Positions 1 through 8,061 of a stretch of 64,000 nucleotides of DNA are shown here, piece after piece. This DNA comes from Neobacillus rhizophilus. GTDB taxonomy: Bacteria; Bacillota; Bacilli; Bacillales; Cytobacillaceae. The notes beneath the pieces are model-generated. The model was not told where the DNA came from, did not search any database, and worked only from the letters and a program-made list of their open reading frames with translations. The stretch's first letter is position 1. Every line of letters starts with the position of its first letter. The translations under genes were made by a program, and so were the position numbers. The DNA lies in the NCBI RefSeq assembly GCF_018343535.1, contig NZ_JAGYPF010000005.1, positions 1 to 64,000 on the forward strand, read 5' to 3'.

Positions 1-3
1 TAT

Positions 4-79
<76 letters not shown>

Positions 80-183
80 TGCTTCTTACTTCCTTGAGTT
101 ACATCAGCGGAAGCATGCGAGAAATCCCGAAGGGATTTTAAGCAGAAATAACTAAGTTGTCTTTGGATAGACTTTATTATTTT

Positions 184-259
184 GAGCCATTAGCTCAGTC
201 GGTAGAGCATCTGACTTTTAATCAGAGGGTCGAAGGTTCGAGTCCTTCATGGCTCACCA
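184..259 (+). tRNA. tRNA-Lys (TTT)
   Basis: GAGCCAT acceptor stem, anticodon TTT in the loop CTTTTAA, encoded CCA. The spacer before it (80-183) is long for this cluster and carries a small hairpin, AAATCCC-GAA-GGGATTT. Confidence 0.97.
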
Positions 260-268
260 TTTTAATAT

Positions 269-353
269 GCGGGTGTGGCGGAATTGGCAGACGCACCAGA
301 CTTAGGATCTGGCGCCGCAAGGCGTGGGGGTTCGACTCCCTTCACCCGCACCA
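269..353 (+). tRNA. tRNA-Leu (TAG)
   Basis: Long-variable-arm tRNA of 85 nt including CCA, with anticodon TAG in CTTAGGA and matching GCGGGTG/CACCCGC acceptor arms. Confidence 0.97.
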
Positions 354-363
354 TTTAAATATT

Positions 364-438
364 GCGGAAGTAGTTCAGTGGTAGAACACCACCTTGCCAA
401 GGTGGGGGTCGCGGGTTCGAATCCCGTCTTCCGCTCCA
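364..438 (+). tRNA. tRNA-Gly (GCC)
   Basis: GCGGAAG/CTTCCGC acceptor pairing, anticodon GCC in TTGCCAA, encoded CCA. Confidence 0.97.
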
Positions 439-443
439 AAATT

Positions 444-532
444 GCCGGGGTGGCGGAACTGGCAGACGCACAGGACTTAAAATCCTGCGGTAGGTGACTA
501 CCGTACCGGTTCGATTCCGGTCCTCGGCACCA
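444..532 (+). tRNA. tRNA-Leu (TAA)
   Basis: Second leucine tRNA, 89 nt with a long variable arm, anticodon TAA in the loop CTTAAAA, encoded CCA. Confidence 0.97.
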
Positions 533-546
533 TTTAAAATTAAGAT

Positions 547-623
<77 letters not shown>

Positions 624-638
624 TTAAATTTAATAGTA

Positions 639-715
639 CGGGAAATAGCTCAGCTTGGTAGAGCACTTGGTTTGGGACCAAGGGGTCGCAGGTTCGAATC
701 CTGTTTTCCCGACCA
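639..715 (+). tRNA. tRNA-Pro (TGG)
   Basis: CGGGAAA acceptor arm, anticodon TGG in TTTGGGA, encoded CCA. Confidence 0.97.
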
Positions 716-731
716 TTCTCACTAAAATCAT

Positions 732-807
732 GGGGCCTTAGCTCAGCTGGGAGAGCGCCTGCTTTGCACGCAGGAGGTCAGCGGTTCGATCCCGCTAGGC
801 TCCACCA
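732..807 (+). tRNA. tRNA-Ala (TGC)
   Basis: GGGGCCT/AGGCTCC acceptor stem including the G3:T70 wobble typical of alanine tRNAs, anticodon TGC, encoded CCA. Confidence 0.97.
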
Positions 808-828
808 TTAGATTTAAATATGTAATTT

Positions 829-905
829 GGCGGTGTAGCTCAGCTGGCTAGAGCGTACGGTTCATACCCGTAAGGTCGGGGGTTCGATCCCCTCCGCCGC
901 TACCA
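829..905 (+). tRNA. tRNA-Met elongator (CAT)
   Basis: CAT anticodon in TTCATAC, encoded CCA. The 5'/3' arms start with a G:T pair, as in the elongator methionine tRNA at this place in trnB. Choice among the three CAT tRNAs rests on order and sequence resemblance. Confidence 0.88.
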
Positions 906-930
906 AATTATCTTTTGAGAACCTTAACTT

Positions 931-1007
931 GGACCTTTAGCTCAGCTGGTTAGAGCAGACGGCTCATAACCGTCCGGTCGTAGGTTCGAGTCCTACAAGG
1001 TCCACCA
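931..1007 (+). tRNA. tRNA-Ile2 (CAT, probable lysidine-modified)
   Basis: GGACCTT/AAGGTCC acceptor stem, CAT anticodon, encoded CCA. Its place directly after tRNA-Met and before tRNA-Ser(TGA) matches the trnB tRNA-Ile2, whose C34 is converted to lysidine by TilS. Identity as Ile2 is inferred from order. Confidence 0.8.
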
Positions 1008-1024
1008 TTAGTTTCATATTTTAT

Positions 1025-1117
1025 GGAGGAATACCCAAGTTTGGCTGAAGGGATCGGTCTTGAAAACCGACAGGCGGGTTAAACCGCGCGGGGGTTCGAA
1101 TCCCTCTTCCTCCGCCA
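1025..1117 (+). tRNA. tRNA-Ser (TGA)
   Basis: 93-nt class II tRNA with a long variable arm, anticodon TGA in CTTGAAA, GGAGGAA/TTCCTCC acceptor stem, encoded CCA. Confidence 0.97.
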
Positions 1118-1286
1118 TAAAGTTCAATTTTATATTTCTTATTATCGCGGGGTGGAGCAACGAGCGTTGCTTCGATGAATAATCTGCGAGTTGTATCAAT
1201 CGAGCTGCTGTTTGAATAAGCTTTCTGAGATTGATACAGTCCTACGTTAGCTTTTAGCATGACGTAAATTTAATACTTCTTATTAT
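1118..1286 (+). repeat. Expanded spacer with a truncated tRNA-fMet head duplicate
   Basis: A 24-bp sequence covering 10 bp upstream plus the first 14 nt of tRNA-fMet occurs at 1136-1159 and again, at the real gene, at 1277-1300 (offset 141 bp). After the first copy the sequence leaves the tRNA and forms a hairpin GCAACG-AG-CGTTGC (1157-1170). A 10-bp inverted repeat TGTATCAATC/GATTGATACA follows at 1192-1201 and 1229-1238. There is no open reading frame of note. Other spacers in the cluster are mostly 3-30 bp, so this 169-bp spacer is an insertion or partial duplication. Confidence 0.75.
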
Positions 1287-1360
<74 letters not shown>

Positions 1361-1363
1361 TCC

Positions 1364-1440
1364 GGTCTGGTAGTTCAGTTGGTTAGAATGCCTGCCTGTC
1401 ACGCAGGAGGTCGCGGGTTCGAGTCCCGTCCAGACCGCCA
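1364..1440 (+). tRNA. tRNA-Asp (GTC)
   Basis: GGTCTGG/CCAGACC acceptor stem, anticodon GTC in CTGTCAC, encoded CCA. Confidence 0.97.
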
Positions 1441-1477
1441 TTTATCTTTGGCTCAATAGAAAAAATGATTTAATAAT

Positions 1478-1550
1478 GGCTCAGTAGCTCAGTCGGTAGA
1501 GCAAAGGACTGAAAATCCTTGTGTCGGCGGTTCGATTCCGTCCTGAGCCA
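1478..1550 (+). tRNA. tRNA-Phe (GAA), CCA not encoded
   Basis: GGCTCAG/CTGAGCC acceptor stem, anticodon GAA in CTGAAAA. The three bases after the discriminator A are CCT, not CCA. Confidence 0.96.
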
Positions 1551-1573
1551 CCTTTCATTTTAAAAAACATCAC

Positions 1574-1650
1574 GGCGGTTGTGGCGAAGTGGTTAACGCA
1601 TCGGATTGTGGTTCCGACATTCGTGGGTTCGATTCCCATCAGCCGCCCCA
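1574..1650 (+). tRNA. tRNA-His (GTG)
   Basis: Anticodon GTG. The extra 5' G (G-1) is encoded at 1574 opposite C73, the histidine identity feature. CCA is encoded. Confidence 0.97.
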
Positions 1651-1657
1651 TTATAAT

Positions 1658-1731
1658 GCGGGTGTAGTTTAGTGGTAAAACCACAGCCTTCCAAGCTGTT
1701 GTTGTGGGTTCGATTCCCATCACCCGCTCCA
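1658..1731 (+). tRNA. tRNA-Gly (TCC)
   Basis: GCGGGTG/CACCCGC acceptor stem, anticodon TCC in TTCCAA, encoded CCA. Confidence 0.97.
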
Positions 1732-1735
1732 TTAT

Positions 1736-1812
<77 letters not shown>

Positions 1813-1821
1813 TAGTATTAT

Positions 1822-1896
1822 TCCGCAGTAGCTCAGTGGTAGAGCTATCGGCTGTTAACCGATCGGTCGTAGGTTCGAGTCCTACCTGCGGAGCCA
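1822..1896 (+). tRNA. tRNA-Asn (GTT)
   Basis: TCCGCAG/CTGCGGA acceptor stem, anticodon GTT in CTGTTAA, encoded CCA. Confidence 0.97.
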
Positions 1897-1899
1897 AAT

Positions 1900-1990
1900 A
1901 GAGAAGTACCCAAGTGGCTCAAGGGGCTCCCCTGCTAAGGGAGTAGGTCGCGTAAGCGGCGCGAGGGTTCGAATCCCTTCTTCTCTGCCA
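1900..1990 (+). tRNA. tRNA-Ser (GCT)
   Basis: 91-nt class II tRNA with anticodon GCT and encoded CCA. The acceptor stem AGAGAAG/CTTCTCT begins with an A:T pair rather than the usual G:C of serine tRNAs. It starts three bases after tRNA-Asn. Confidence 0.94.
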
Positions 1991-1993
1991 TTT

Positions 1994-2065
1994 GGCCCCT
2001 TGGTCAAGCGGTTAAGACACCGCCCTTTCACGGCGGTAACACGGGTTCGAATCCCGTAGGGGTCA
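1994..2065 (+). tRNA. tRNA-Glu (TTC), CCA not encoded
   Basis: GGCCCCT/AGGGGTC acceptor stem, anticodon TTC in CTTTCAC. The discriminator A2065 is followed by TAC, so CCA is not encoded. It is the last tRNA of the cluster, just before the terminator. Confidence 0.96.
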
Positions 2066-2068
2066 TAC

Positions 2069-2106
2069 AAAAAAGCTGATGACATATAGTCATCAGCTTT
2101 TTTGTT
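2069..2106 (+). terminator. Intrinsic terminator of the tRNA cluster
   Basis: 15-bp stem: A6-GCTGATGAC (2069-2083), loop ATATA, GTCATCAGC-T6 (2089-2103), running into more T. It directly follows tRNA-Glu. Confidence 0.93.
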
Positions 2107-2469
2107 GTTTTTGAACATGCAAATCATTATATTAATATAACCTTTTTTCTATTCCTGCAATGCAATAAAGTGTTGAAATCGCTTGCAAATCTCCTATTCT
2201 CCGTAAATGTTGGTATCTAACTTTTCAAAAATTGAATAACTTTTCAAACTATTTTTACAATAAAATTACAAAAAAACTTAATAGAATCATGTCGAAAATT
2301 GAATGATTTTTTGTCGTATTACGAAGATTTGTGTCAAAAAAACAGATTTTTTAGAATCATTCCCCGCTTGCTGTCAGAAAAGATAAAAAAGTTTTACAAG
2401 GATTATTTGTTATTTGCACTTATAATTGGTTTTTGAAATACATATTTTCAGGTGAGGATGAGGAGAGCC
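2107..2469 (+). other. AT-rich intergenic region upstream of glgB
   Basis: About 360 bp without a gene. It contains a TGTCGAA heptamer (2290-2296) that fits the Spo0A box core TGNCGAA, and a repeated AAAATTGAAT. No convincing sigma-A or sigma-E promoter could be read by eye, although the glg promoter must lie here. Confidence 0.5.
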
Positions 2470-4419
2470 ATGGCAGTGAATACATTTTTTCCGACTGATT
2501 ACCAGCTTCACTTATTTCACGAGGGAAATCTTTTTCAAAGTCATCAGCTTTTTGGCGCTCATATCTTTAAGGATTCCGCAGAGACTTATACACGATTTTG
2601 CGTTTGGGCTCCGAATGCCCTCCAAGTAAGGCTAGTGGGGGATTTTAATCACTGGAATGGTGATGGATATGAATTACAAAAAGTAAATGGTGAGGGTGTA
2701 TGGATTATTGTCATCAAGCAAAATTTAGATGGCTGCAATTATAAATATGAAATCACCACAAAATCAAAGAAACGACTGTTAAAAGCAGATCCTTATGCTT
2801 TTTACTCAGAATTAAGGCCAAATACAGCCTCTGTCGTTTATTCGCTGGGGGACTATAAATGGCGTGACACTCAATGGATGAGTCGCAAAGCACAATCGAA
2901 CTTCCTGGCAGAACCAGCCGTCATTTATGAGGTTCATGCGGGCTCATGGAAGACCAAGGATAATGGTGATTTTTTAACCTATCGAGAACTGGCGGAAGAA
3001 CTTGTCCCTTATGTATTGGAGCATGGCTTTACGCATATTGAACTGCTGCCGCTGGTTGAACACCCACTTGACGCTTCTTGGGGGTACCAAGGGACTGGTT
3101 ATTTCTCCGTAACATCGCGGTACGGGACTCCGGATGATTTCCGCTATTTCGTCGAACAGTGCCATCAGCATGGCATAGGGGTCATCCTTGACTGGGTACC
3201 TGGGCATTTCTGCAAGGACGCTCATGGGTTATATAATTTTGACGGTACACATCTTTATTCCTATTCCCATCTAAATGATAGGGAAAACCACATCTGGGGC
3301 ACAGCCAATTTTGACCTTGGAAAAGGAGAAGTGCAAAGTTTCCTCATTTCAAACGCCCTATTTTGGATGGAAAATTACCATATCGATGGCTTCAGAATGG
3401 ATGCTGTTGCCAATATCATTTATTGGCCGAATGCCTCAAATAGAAAAAGTGAAAACCCCTTCGGCATTGCTTTCTTAAAAAAACTTAATCAAGCAATAAA
3501 CGACTATAATCCATATTTTTTAATGATAGGGGAAGACTCTACCGATTTTTCGAAGGTAACGACCCCAGTCCGTTATGGCGGTCTTGGATTTGATTACAAA
3601 TGGAATATGGGTTGGATGAATGACATGCTTGAATACATGGAAACGCCGCCGTTTGCAAGGTCACAGGCCCATTCAAAGGTCACTTTTTCACTTTTATATG
3701 CGTTCTCAGAAAACTTTATGCTCCCGTTTTCACACGATGAGGTTGTCCATGGGAAAAAATCATTATTGGATAAGATGCCCGGCGATTATTGGGAAAAATT
3801 TGCCCAGCTAAGGCTTTTACTGGGCTATATGTTTGCCCATCCCGGGAAGAAGCTGCTATTTATGGGATTTGAACTGGGACAGTTCGCGGAATGGAAAGAT
3901 AAAGAACAGCTAGATTGGCATCTTTTGGACTACGAGCTGCACCGAAAACTGAATGCCTATGTGAAAGTCTTAACGAAAGTTTACAAACGCACGAAAGCCC
4001 TCTACGAACTCGATCATCTGTGGGATGGATTTGAGTGGATGGATGTTAATAACAACGAGCAGTCTATGTTTTCCTTTATTCGAAAAGGGAAGAAGGAAGA
4101 GGATGCGATAATCATCATTTGCAATTTTACGGGCATCAGCTATCAGGATTATCAGATAGGCGTGCCAAACCCTGGTGAATACCGGGAAATTCTTAATAAT
4201 GATGACTTAGAATTTGGTGGTGCCGGCCACATTAATAAGCACACCATTCCGGCTTCAGATGAGTCCTTCCACGGAAGACCGTATTCTATTAAGCTCACAA
4301 TTGCCCCGTATGGGTTTCAAATGATAAGACAAGTGAAAAAACGGAAGGAGAGAAAAGGCAATGGAAAAGAAAAGGTGCGTAGCCATGCTGCTGGCAGGAG
4401 GGAAAGGGAGCAGGCTTAA
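2470..4419 (+). CDS. glgB: 1,4-alpha-glucan branching enzyme GlgB
   Basis: Glycogen branching enzyme (GH13): cleaves alpha-1,4 chains and re-attaches them as alpha-1,6 branches in the cytoplasm. An N-terminal CBM48-like segment (FCVWAPNALQVRLVGDFNHW) is followed by the GH13 barrel. Visible motifs are DWVPGHF (region I), DGFRMDAV with the nucleophile Asp (region II), GEDS with the acid/base Glu (region III) and FSHDE (region IV). The ATG at 2470 is chosen because AGGAG (2461-2465) precedes it; an upstream GTG at 2452 lacks a ribosome site and has no family counterpart. The 3' end is odd: the frame runs 59 bp into glgC, giving a Lys/Arg-rich tail of about 25 residues. First gene of the glgBCDAP operon. 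Confidence 0.96.
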   Translation: MAVNTFFPTDYQLHLFHEGNLFQSHQLFGAHIFKDSAETYTRFCVWAPNALQVRLVGDFNHWNGDGYELQKVNGEGVWIIVIKQNLDGCNYKYEITTKSKKRLLKADPYAFYSELRPNTASVVYSLGDYKWRDTQWMSRKAQSNFLAEPAVIYEVHAGSWKTKDNGDFLTYRELAEELVPYVLEHGFTHIELLPLVEHPLDASWGYQGTGYFSVTSRYGTPDDFRYFVEQCHQHGIGVILDWVPGHFCKDAHGLYNFDGTHLYSYSHLNDRENHIWGTANFDLGKGEVQSFLISNALFWMENYHIDGFRMDAVANIIYWPNASNRKSENPFGIAFLKKLNQAINDYNPYFLMIGEDSTDFSKVTTPVRYGGLGFDYKWNMGWMNDMLEYMETPPFARSQAHSKVTFSLLYAFSENFMLPFSHDEVVHGKKSLLDKMPGDYWEKFAQLRLLLGYMFAHPGKKLLFMGFELGQFAEWKDKEQLDWHLLDYELHRKLNAYVKVLTKVYKRTKALYELDHLWDGFEWMDVNNNEQSMFSFIRKGKKEEDAIIIICNFTGISYQDYQIGVPNPGEYREILNNDDLEFGGAGHINKHTIPASDESFHGRPYSIKLTIAPYGFQMIRQVKKRKERKGNGKEKVRSHAAGRREREQA

Positions 4420-5506
4420 TGCTCTTACAAAGGACCTCGCAAAACCGGCAGTGCCATTCGGAGGGAAGTATCGGATCATAGATTTTACCTTAAGCAATTG
4501 TGCAAATTCCGGAATTGATACTGTCGGCGTCTTAACGCAATATCAGCCGCTCTTGTTAAATTCATATATTGGAATAGGCAGTGCATGGGATCTTGACAGT
4601 AAAAATGGCGGGGTAACCGTTTTACCCCCTTACAGTGAATCCTCAGAAGTGAAGTGGTACACCGGTACGGCAAGCGCCATCTATCAAAACCTTAATTACT
4701 TAAAGCAGTACCAGCCGGATTACGTTTTAATCCTTTCTGGTGACCATATTTATAAAATGAATTACGAATCCATGCTTGAATACCATATTGAAAAACGAGC
4801 AGATGTAACAATCTCCCTGATCGAGGTACCTTGGGCGGAAGCCAGCCGGTTTGGGATTATGAATACAAACGATGAACTGAGAATTCTGGAATTTGAGGAA
4901 AAGCCAAGTGAGCCTAAAAATAATCTTGCATCGATGGGCATATATATTTTTAGTTGGAATATATTGAAAGAATATTTGGAAATGGATGCACGCAATCCGG
5001 ACTCCAGTCACGATTTTGGGAAAGATGTCATTCCAAGACTTCTTGAAGAAAATAAAAAATTATATGCCTATCCGTTCAAAGGCTATTGGAAAGACGTTGG
5101 CACTGTAAAGAGTCTTTGGGAGGCCAATATGGATTTATTGGAGGAAGATTGCGAATTAGATCTATTTGACCATGACTGGAGAATTTATTCTGTTAATCCT
5201 AATCGTCCTCCGCAATATATTTCCCCGGATGCCAGAGTAATGGAATCACTCATTAATGAAGGGTGTACGATTGAAGGGAAAATTGATAAATCAGTTCTCT
5301 TCCATGGCGTAACGGTAGGAAAAGATTCCACTGTTAAGGAGTCTGTGATCATGCCGGATGCAACAATTGGCAGCAATTGTTTTATTGAAAAAGCGATTGT
5401 GCCGTGTGACGTGAAAATACCGGACGGAACGGTCATTCGTTCCTTCGATGATGAAATCATCCTAGTCACAGAGGAAATGTTAAAAGCATTGTACTCTGCC
5501 TATTAA
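4361..5506 (+). CDS. glgC: Glucose-1-phosphate adenylyltransferase catalytic subunit GlgC
   Basis: Makes ADP-glucose from ATP and glucose-1-phosphate, the committed step of bacterial glycogen synthesis. The N-terminus has the nucleotidyltransferase signature LAGGKGSRL followed by KPAVPFGGKYRIIDF, and a SGDHIYKM sugar-phosphate motif. The C-terminal part shows a left-handed beta-helix pattern with repeated hydrophobic hexapeptides. At 381 residues it has normal length. The start ATG 4361 has AAGGAG (4345-4350) and lies inside the end of glgB, so translational coupling is likely. GlgC is expected to pair with the downstream GlgD. Confidence 0.97.
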   Translation: MEKKRCVAMLLAGGKGSRLNALTKDLAKPAVPFGGKYRIIDFTLSNCANSGIDTVGVLTQYQPLLLNSYIGIGSAWDLDSKNGGVTVLPPYSESSEVKWYTGTASAIYQNLNYLKQYQPDYVLILSGDHIYKMNYESMLEYHIEKRADVTISLIEVPWAEASRFGIMNTNDELRILEFEEKPSEPKNNLASMGIYIFSWNILKEYLEMDARNPDSSHDFGKDVIPRLLEENKKLYAYPFKGYWKDVGTVKSLWEANMDLLEEDCELDLFDHDWRIYSVNPNRPPQYISPDARVMESLINEGCTIEGKIDKSVLFHGVTVGKDSTVKESVIMPDATIGSNCFIEKAIVPCDVKIPDGTVIRSFDDEIILVTEEMLKALYSAY

Positions 5507-5581
5507 AAATAGAATGAAAGTCCAGTCGGACTGGGTGCTACAAATATTAGGTGATAAGAGGAAACTGGAGGGGACTTTGGC

Positions 5582-6613
5582 GTGAAAAGAAAGCTTTTAG
5601 GTATTATTGATGCAACTACCTATCATGAGGATTTGGATGACCTATTAACACATCGTTCTTTGGCGGCGCTGCCTTACGCAGGCCGTTATCGTATTATTGA
5701 CTTTGTCCTTTCAAATATGGTGAATTCCGGCATTCGCAGTGTCGCAATTTTTCCAAAAATGCAGTATCGTTCCTTGATGGACCACTTAGGGTCAGGGAAG
5801 AATTGGGATCTAAATCGGAAAAGGGATGGCCTTTTCTTTTTTCCTTCTCCAGTCGTAGGCAGCTATCCTAAAGGGATAGGTTCCTTTGATCTTTTCGCGG
5901 CAAATATGGATTATTTTTATCGCAGCACTCAGGAATATGCGATTATCACAAATTGTTACACTATTTTAAATATGAATTTTAAACCCATGCTAGAATGGCA
6001 TATGCATGCAAACTGCGATATTACCGAAATCCATCATCAGGATGGAAGATCATTAGAAATGTATTTAATCAAAACCTCTCTGTTGATGAAGCTGATTGAA
6101 ACTAGATTTGAGACTGGGTACAGCTGTATGAAAGATGTCGTCAGCGATATCCATAATGATTACACAGTTTGCCAATATGATTATGATGGATATGCCGTCA
6201 AGATAGATTCAATTGAAAGTTATTACTCGACCAGCATGAATTTGCTAAAGCCTAACGTTTGGCAAAATCTTTTTAATAATGACCAGCCTATTTTAACAAA
6301 GGTTAAGGATGAGCCGCCTGCTAAGTATTTAAAAGGATCATCGGTAAAAAATTCAATGATTGCAAACGGCTGTTTAATTAGCGGCGCTGTTGAAAACAGT
6401 ATTGTCTCGCGTGGAGTAAAAATCGGAAAAGGGACAGTCATTAAGAACTGTGTCATCATGCAAAAATGCCAAATTGAGGACAATTGTTACTTGGATTCGG
6501 TTATTTTGGATAAAGATGTCCGGGTTGAATCAGGGACACATTTAACTGGCACAGCGGGGGCACCGTTTGTAATCAGAAAAGGTACGAGGCAAGGAGCGTT
6601 GATGAATTCGTGA
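5582..6613 (+). CDS. glgD: GlgD, non-catalytic/regulatory ADP-glucose pyrophosphorylase subunit
   Basis: Paralogue of GlgC, 343 residues. It keeps the GRYRIIDFVLSNMVNSGI segment and C-terminal beta-helix. The glycine-rich nucleotide loop GGxGxRL near the N-terminus is replaced by IIDATTYHEDLDD, as in the GlgD subunits of Bacillus and Geobacillus, which modulate GlgC. It starts with GTG at 5582 behind GGAGGGG (5567-5573). The 75-bp gap after glgC has no clear terminator. The stop codon overlaps the GTG of glgA. Confidence 0.94.
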   Translation: MKRKLLGIIDATTYHEDLDDLLTHRSLAALPYAGRYRIIDFVLSNMVNSGIRSVAIFPKMQYRSLMDHLGSGKNWDLNRKRDGLFFFPSPVVGSYPKGIGSFDLFAANMDYFYRSTQEYAIITNCYTILNMNFKPMLEWHMHANCDITEIHHQDGRSLEMYLIKTSLLMKLIETRFETGYSCMKDVVSDIHNDYTVCQYDYDGYAVKIDSIESYYSTSMNLLKPNVWQNLFNNDQPILTKVKDEPPAKYLKGSSVKNSMIANGCLISGAVENSIVSRGVKIGKGTVIKNCVIMQKCQIEDNCYLDSVILDKDVRVESGTHLTGTAGAPFVIRKGTRQGALMNS

Positions 6614-8061
6614 AAGTATTATTTGCTGTGTCAGAGTGTGGACCATTTGCAAAGTCGGGAGGCCTTGCTGATGTAGCCGGATCTCTGCCAAAAGAATTAA
6701 AAAGTCTGGGTACTGATGTGAGGGTCATTCTTCCCAAATATGGAACCATTTCGGACGAATATAAAAAAAGAATGAAGAAGATAAAGGAATTTTCCGTTTC
6801 TGTCGGCTGGAGAAAGCAGTATTGCGGGATTGAGGAACTAGTCCATCAAGGTGTAACGTTTTATTTTGTCGATAACGAATATTATTTTAAACGTGAAGGA
6901 TTTTACGGTTATTACGATGATGGAGAAAGATTTGCCTTTTTTAACCGTGCGGTGCTAGAGGTCATAGAAGGGTTGAACTTTTATCCCGACGTACTGCATT
7001 GCCATGATTGGCATACGGCCATGATTCCCTACCTGCTTCGAAAAGAATATTACAAGAAGACAGGATATGGTCAGATAAAAACTGTATTTACCATTCATAA
7101 TCTGCAATTTCAAGGAATTTTTTCAAAAGAGGTCTTGAGAGACCTGTTCGATCTTGATGAACAATCCTTCCATTCTGGACATTTAGAGTTTTTCGGAAAT
7201 GTCAATTTCATGAAGGGTGCGCTTGTTGCAGCAGACACCATCACAACCGTGAGTCCAACCTATCGAAATGAAATTCAAACAGCTAACTACGGGGAAAAGC
7301 TTGACGGCTTGTTGAAGACAAGAGATGAAGATCTTTTGGGAATTTTAAACGGAATTGATGATGACTTTTATAACCCTGAACATGACCACTTTCTTTTACA
7401 AACCTATTCAAGCCAAGACATTAAGAAGAAATCCGTTAATAAAAAGGAAATTCAAAAGCAATTTGGCCTAAAGCAAACCGCTGCTGTACCGTTAATGGTG
7501 ATGATTTCGAGGCTGACTAGACAAAAGGGACTTGATCTCATCAAATGTGTCCTTCGGGAGATTTTACAGGAGGATATCCAAGTTATTATCCTTGGAACCG
7601 GGGATTATGAATATGAAGAATATTTACGGCAGGCAGCCCGGATTTATCCGGAAAAATTGAAGGTTCATACCGGCTTTGATGAGGGACTTGCGCATAGATT
7701 ATACGCAGCGGCAGACCTATTCTTGATGCCATCCCTGTTTGAACCGTGCGGCCTTTCCCAGTTGATAGCCATGAAATACGGAGCCATCCCAATTGTTCGG
7801 GAGACGGGCGGTTTAAATGATACGGTGAAGGCATGGAATGAGTTCACAAAAGAGGGAAATGGGTTTTCCTTCCGTAACTTCAATGCTCACGATATGCTTT
7901 ATACGATACAGCGGGCAATTAACTTCTATCATGATAAAAAAACATGGGGATCAATCGTAAAACAGGCAATGGAAATGGATTATAGCTGGGCTCAATCAGC
8001 TTTCCGCTATAACCAGCTGTATGCTGAACTAACCACAAGGAGTGAAACCCATGTTTTCTAA
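6610..8061 (+). CDS. glgA: Glycogen synthase GlgA (ADP-glucose dependent, GT5)
   Basis: Transfers glucose from ADP-glucose to the growing alpha-1,4 glucan. The N-terminal KSGGLADV motif (KTGGL-type ADP-glucose binding loop, residues about 15-22) and the C-terminal FEPCGLSQL segment with a catalytic Glu identify GT5. The 483 residues match the family. The GTG start at 6610 overlaps the glgD stop (GTGA); AAGGAG lies at 6591-6596, somewhat far upstream, so re-initiation after glgD is plausible. The 3' end overlaps glgP by 11 bp. Confidence 0.96.
   Translation: MKVLFAVSECGPFAKSGGLADVAGSLPKELKSLGTDVRVILPKYGTISDEYKKRMKKIKEFSVSVGWRKQYCGIEELVHQGVTFYFVDNEYYFKREGFYGYYDDGERFAFFNRAVLEVIEGLNFYPDVLHCHDWHTAMIPYLLRKEYYKKTGYGQIKTVFTIHNLQFQGIFSKEVLRDLFDLDEQSFHSGHLEFFGNVNFMKGALVAADTITTVSPTYRNEIQTANYGEKLDGLLKTRDEDLLGILNGIDDDFYNPEHDHFLLQTYSSQDIKKKSVNKKEIQKQFGLKQTAAVPLMVMISRLTRQKGLDLIKCVLREILQEDIQVIILGTGDYEYEEYLRQAARIYPEKLKVHTGFDEGLAHRLYAAADLFLMPSLFEPCGLSQLIAMKYGAIPIVRETGGLNDTVKAWNEFTKEGNGFSFRNFNAHDMLYTIQRAINFYHDKKTWGSIVKQAMEMDYSWAQSAFRYNQLYAELTTRSETHVF

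Noticed and set aside
2452..2469. GTG 2452 as glgB start
   Set aside because: No ribosome site at proper distance and the added residues are not found in the family; ATG 2470 has AGGAG.
5185..5469. Minus-strand frame inside glgC, and many similar antisense frames elsewhere
   Set aside because: They lie inside strongly conserved genes, lack ribosome sites and resemble no family.
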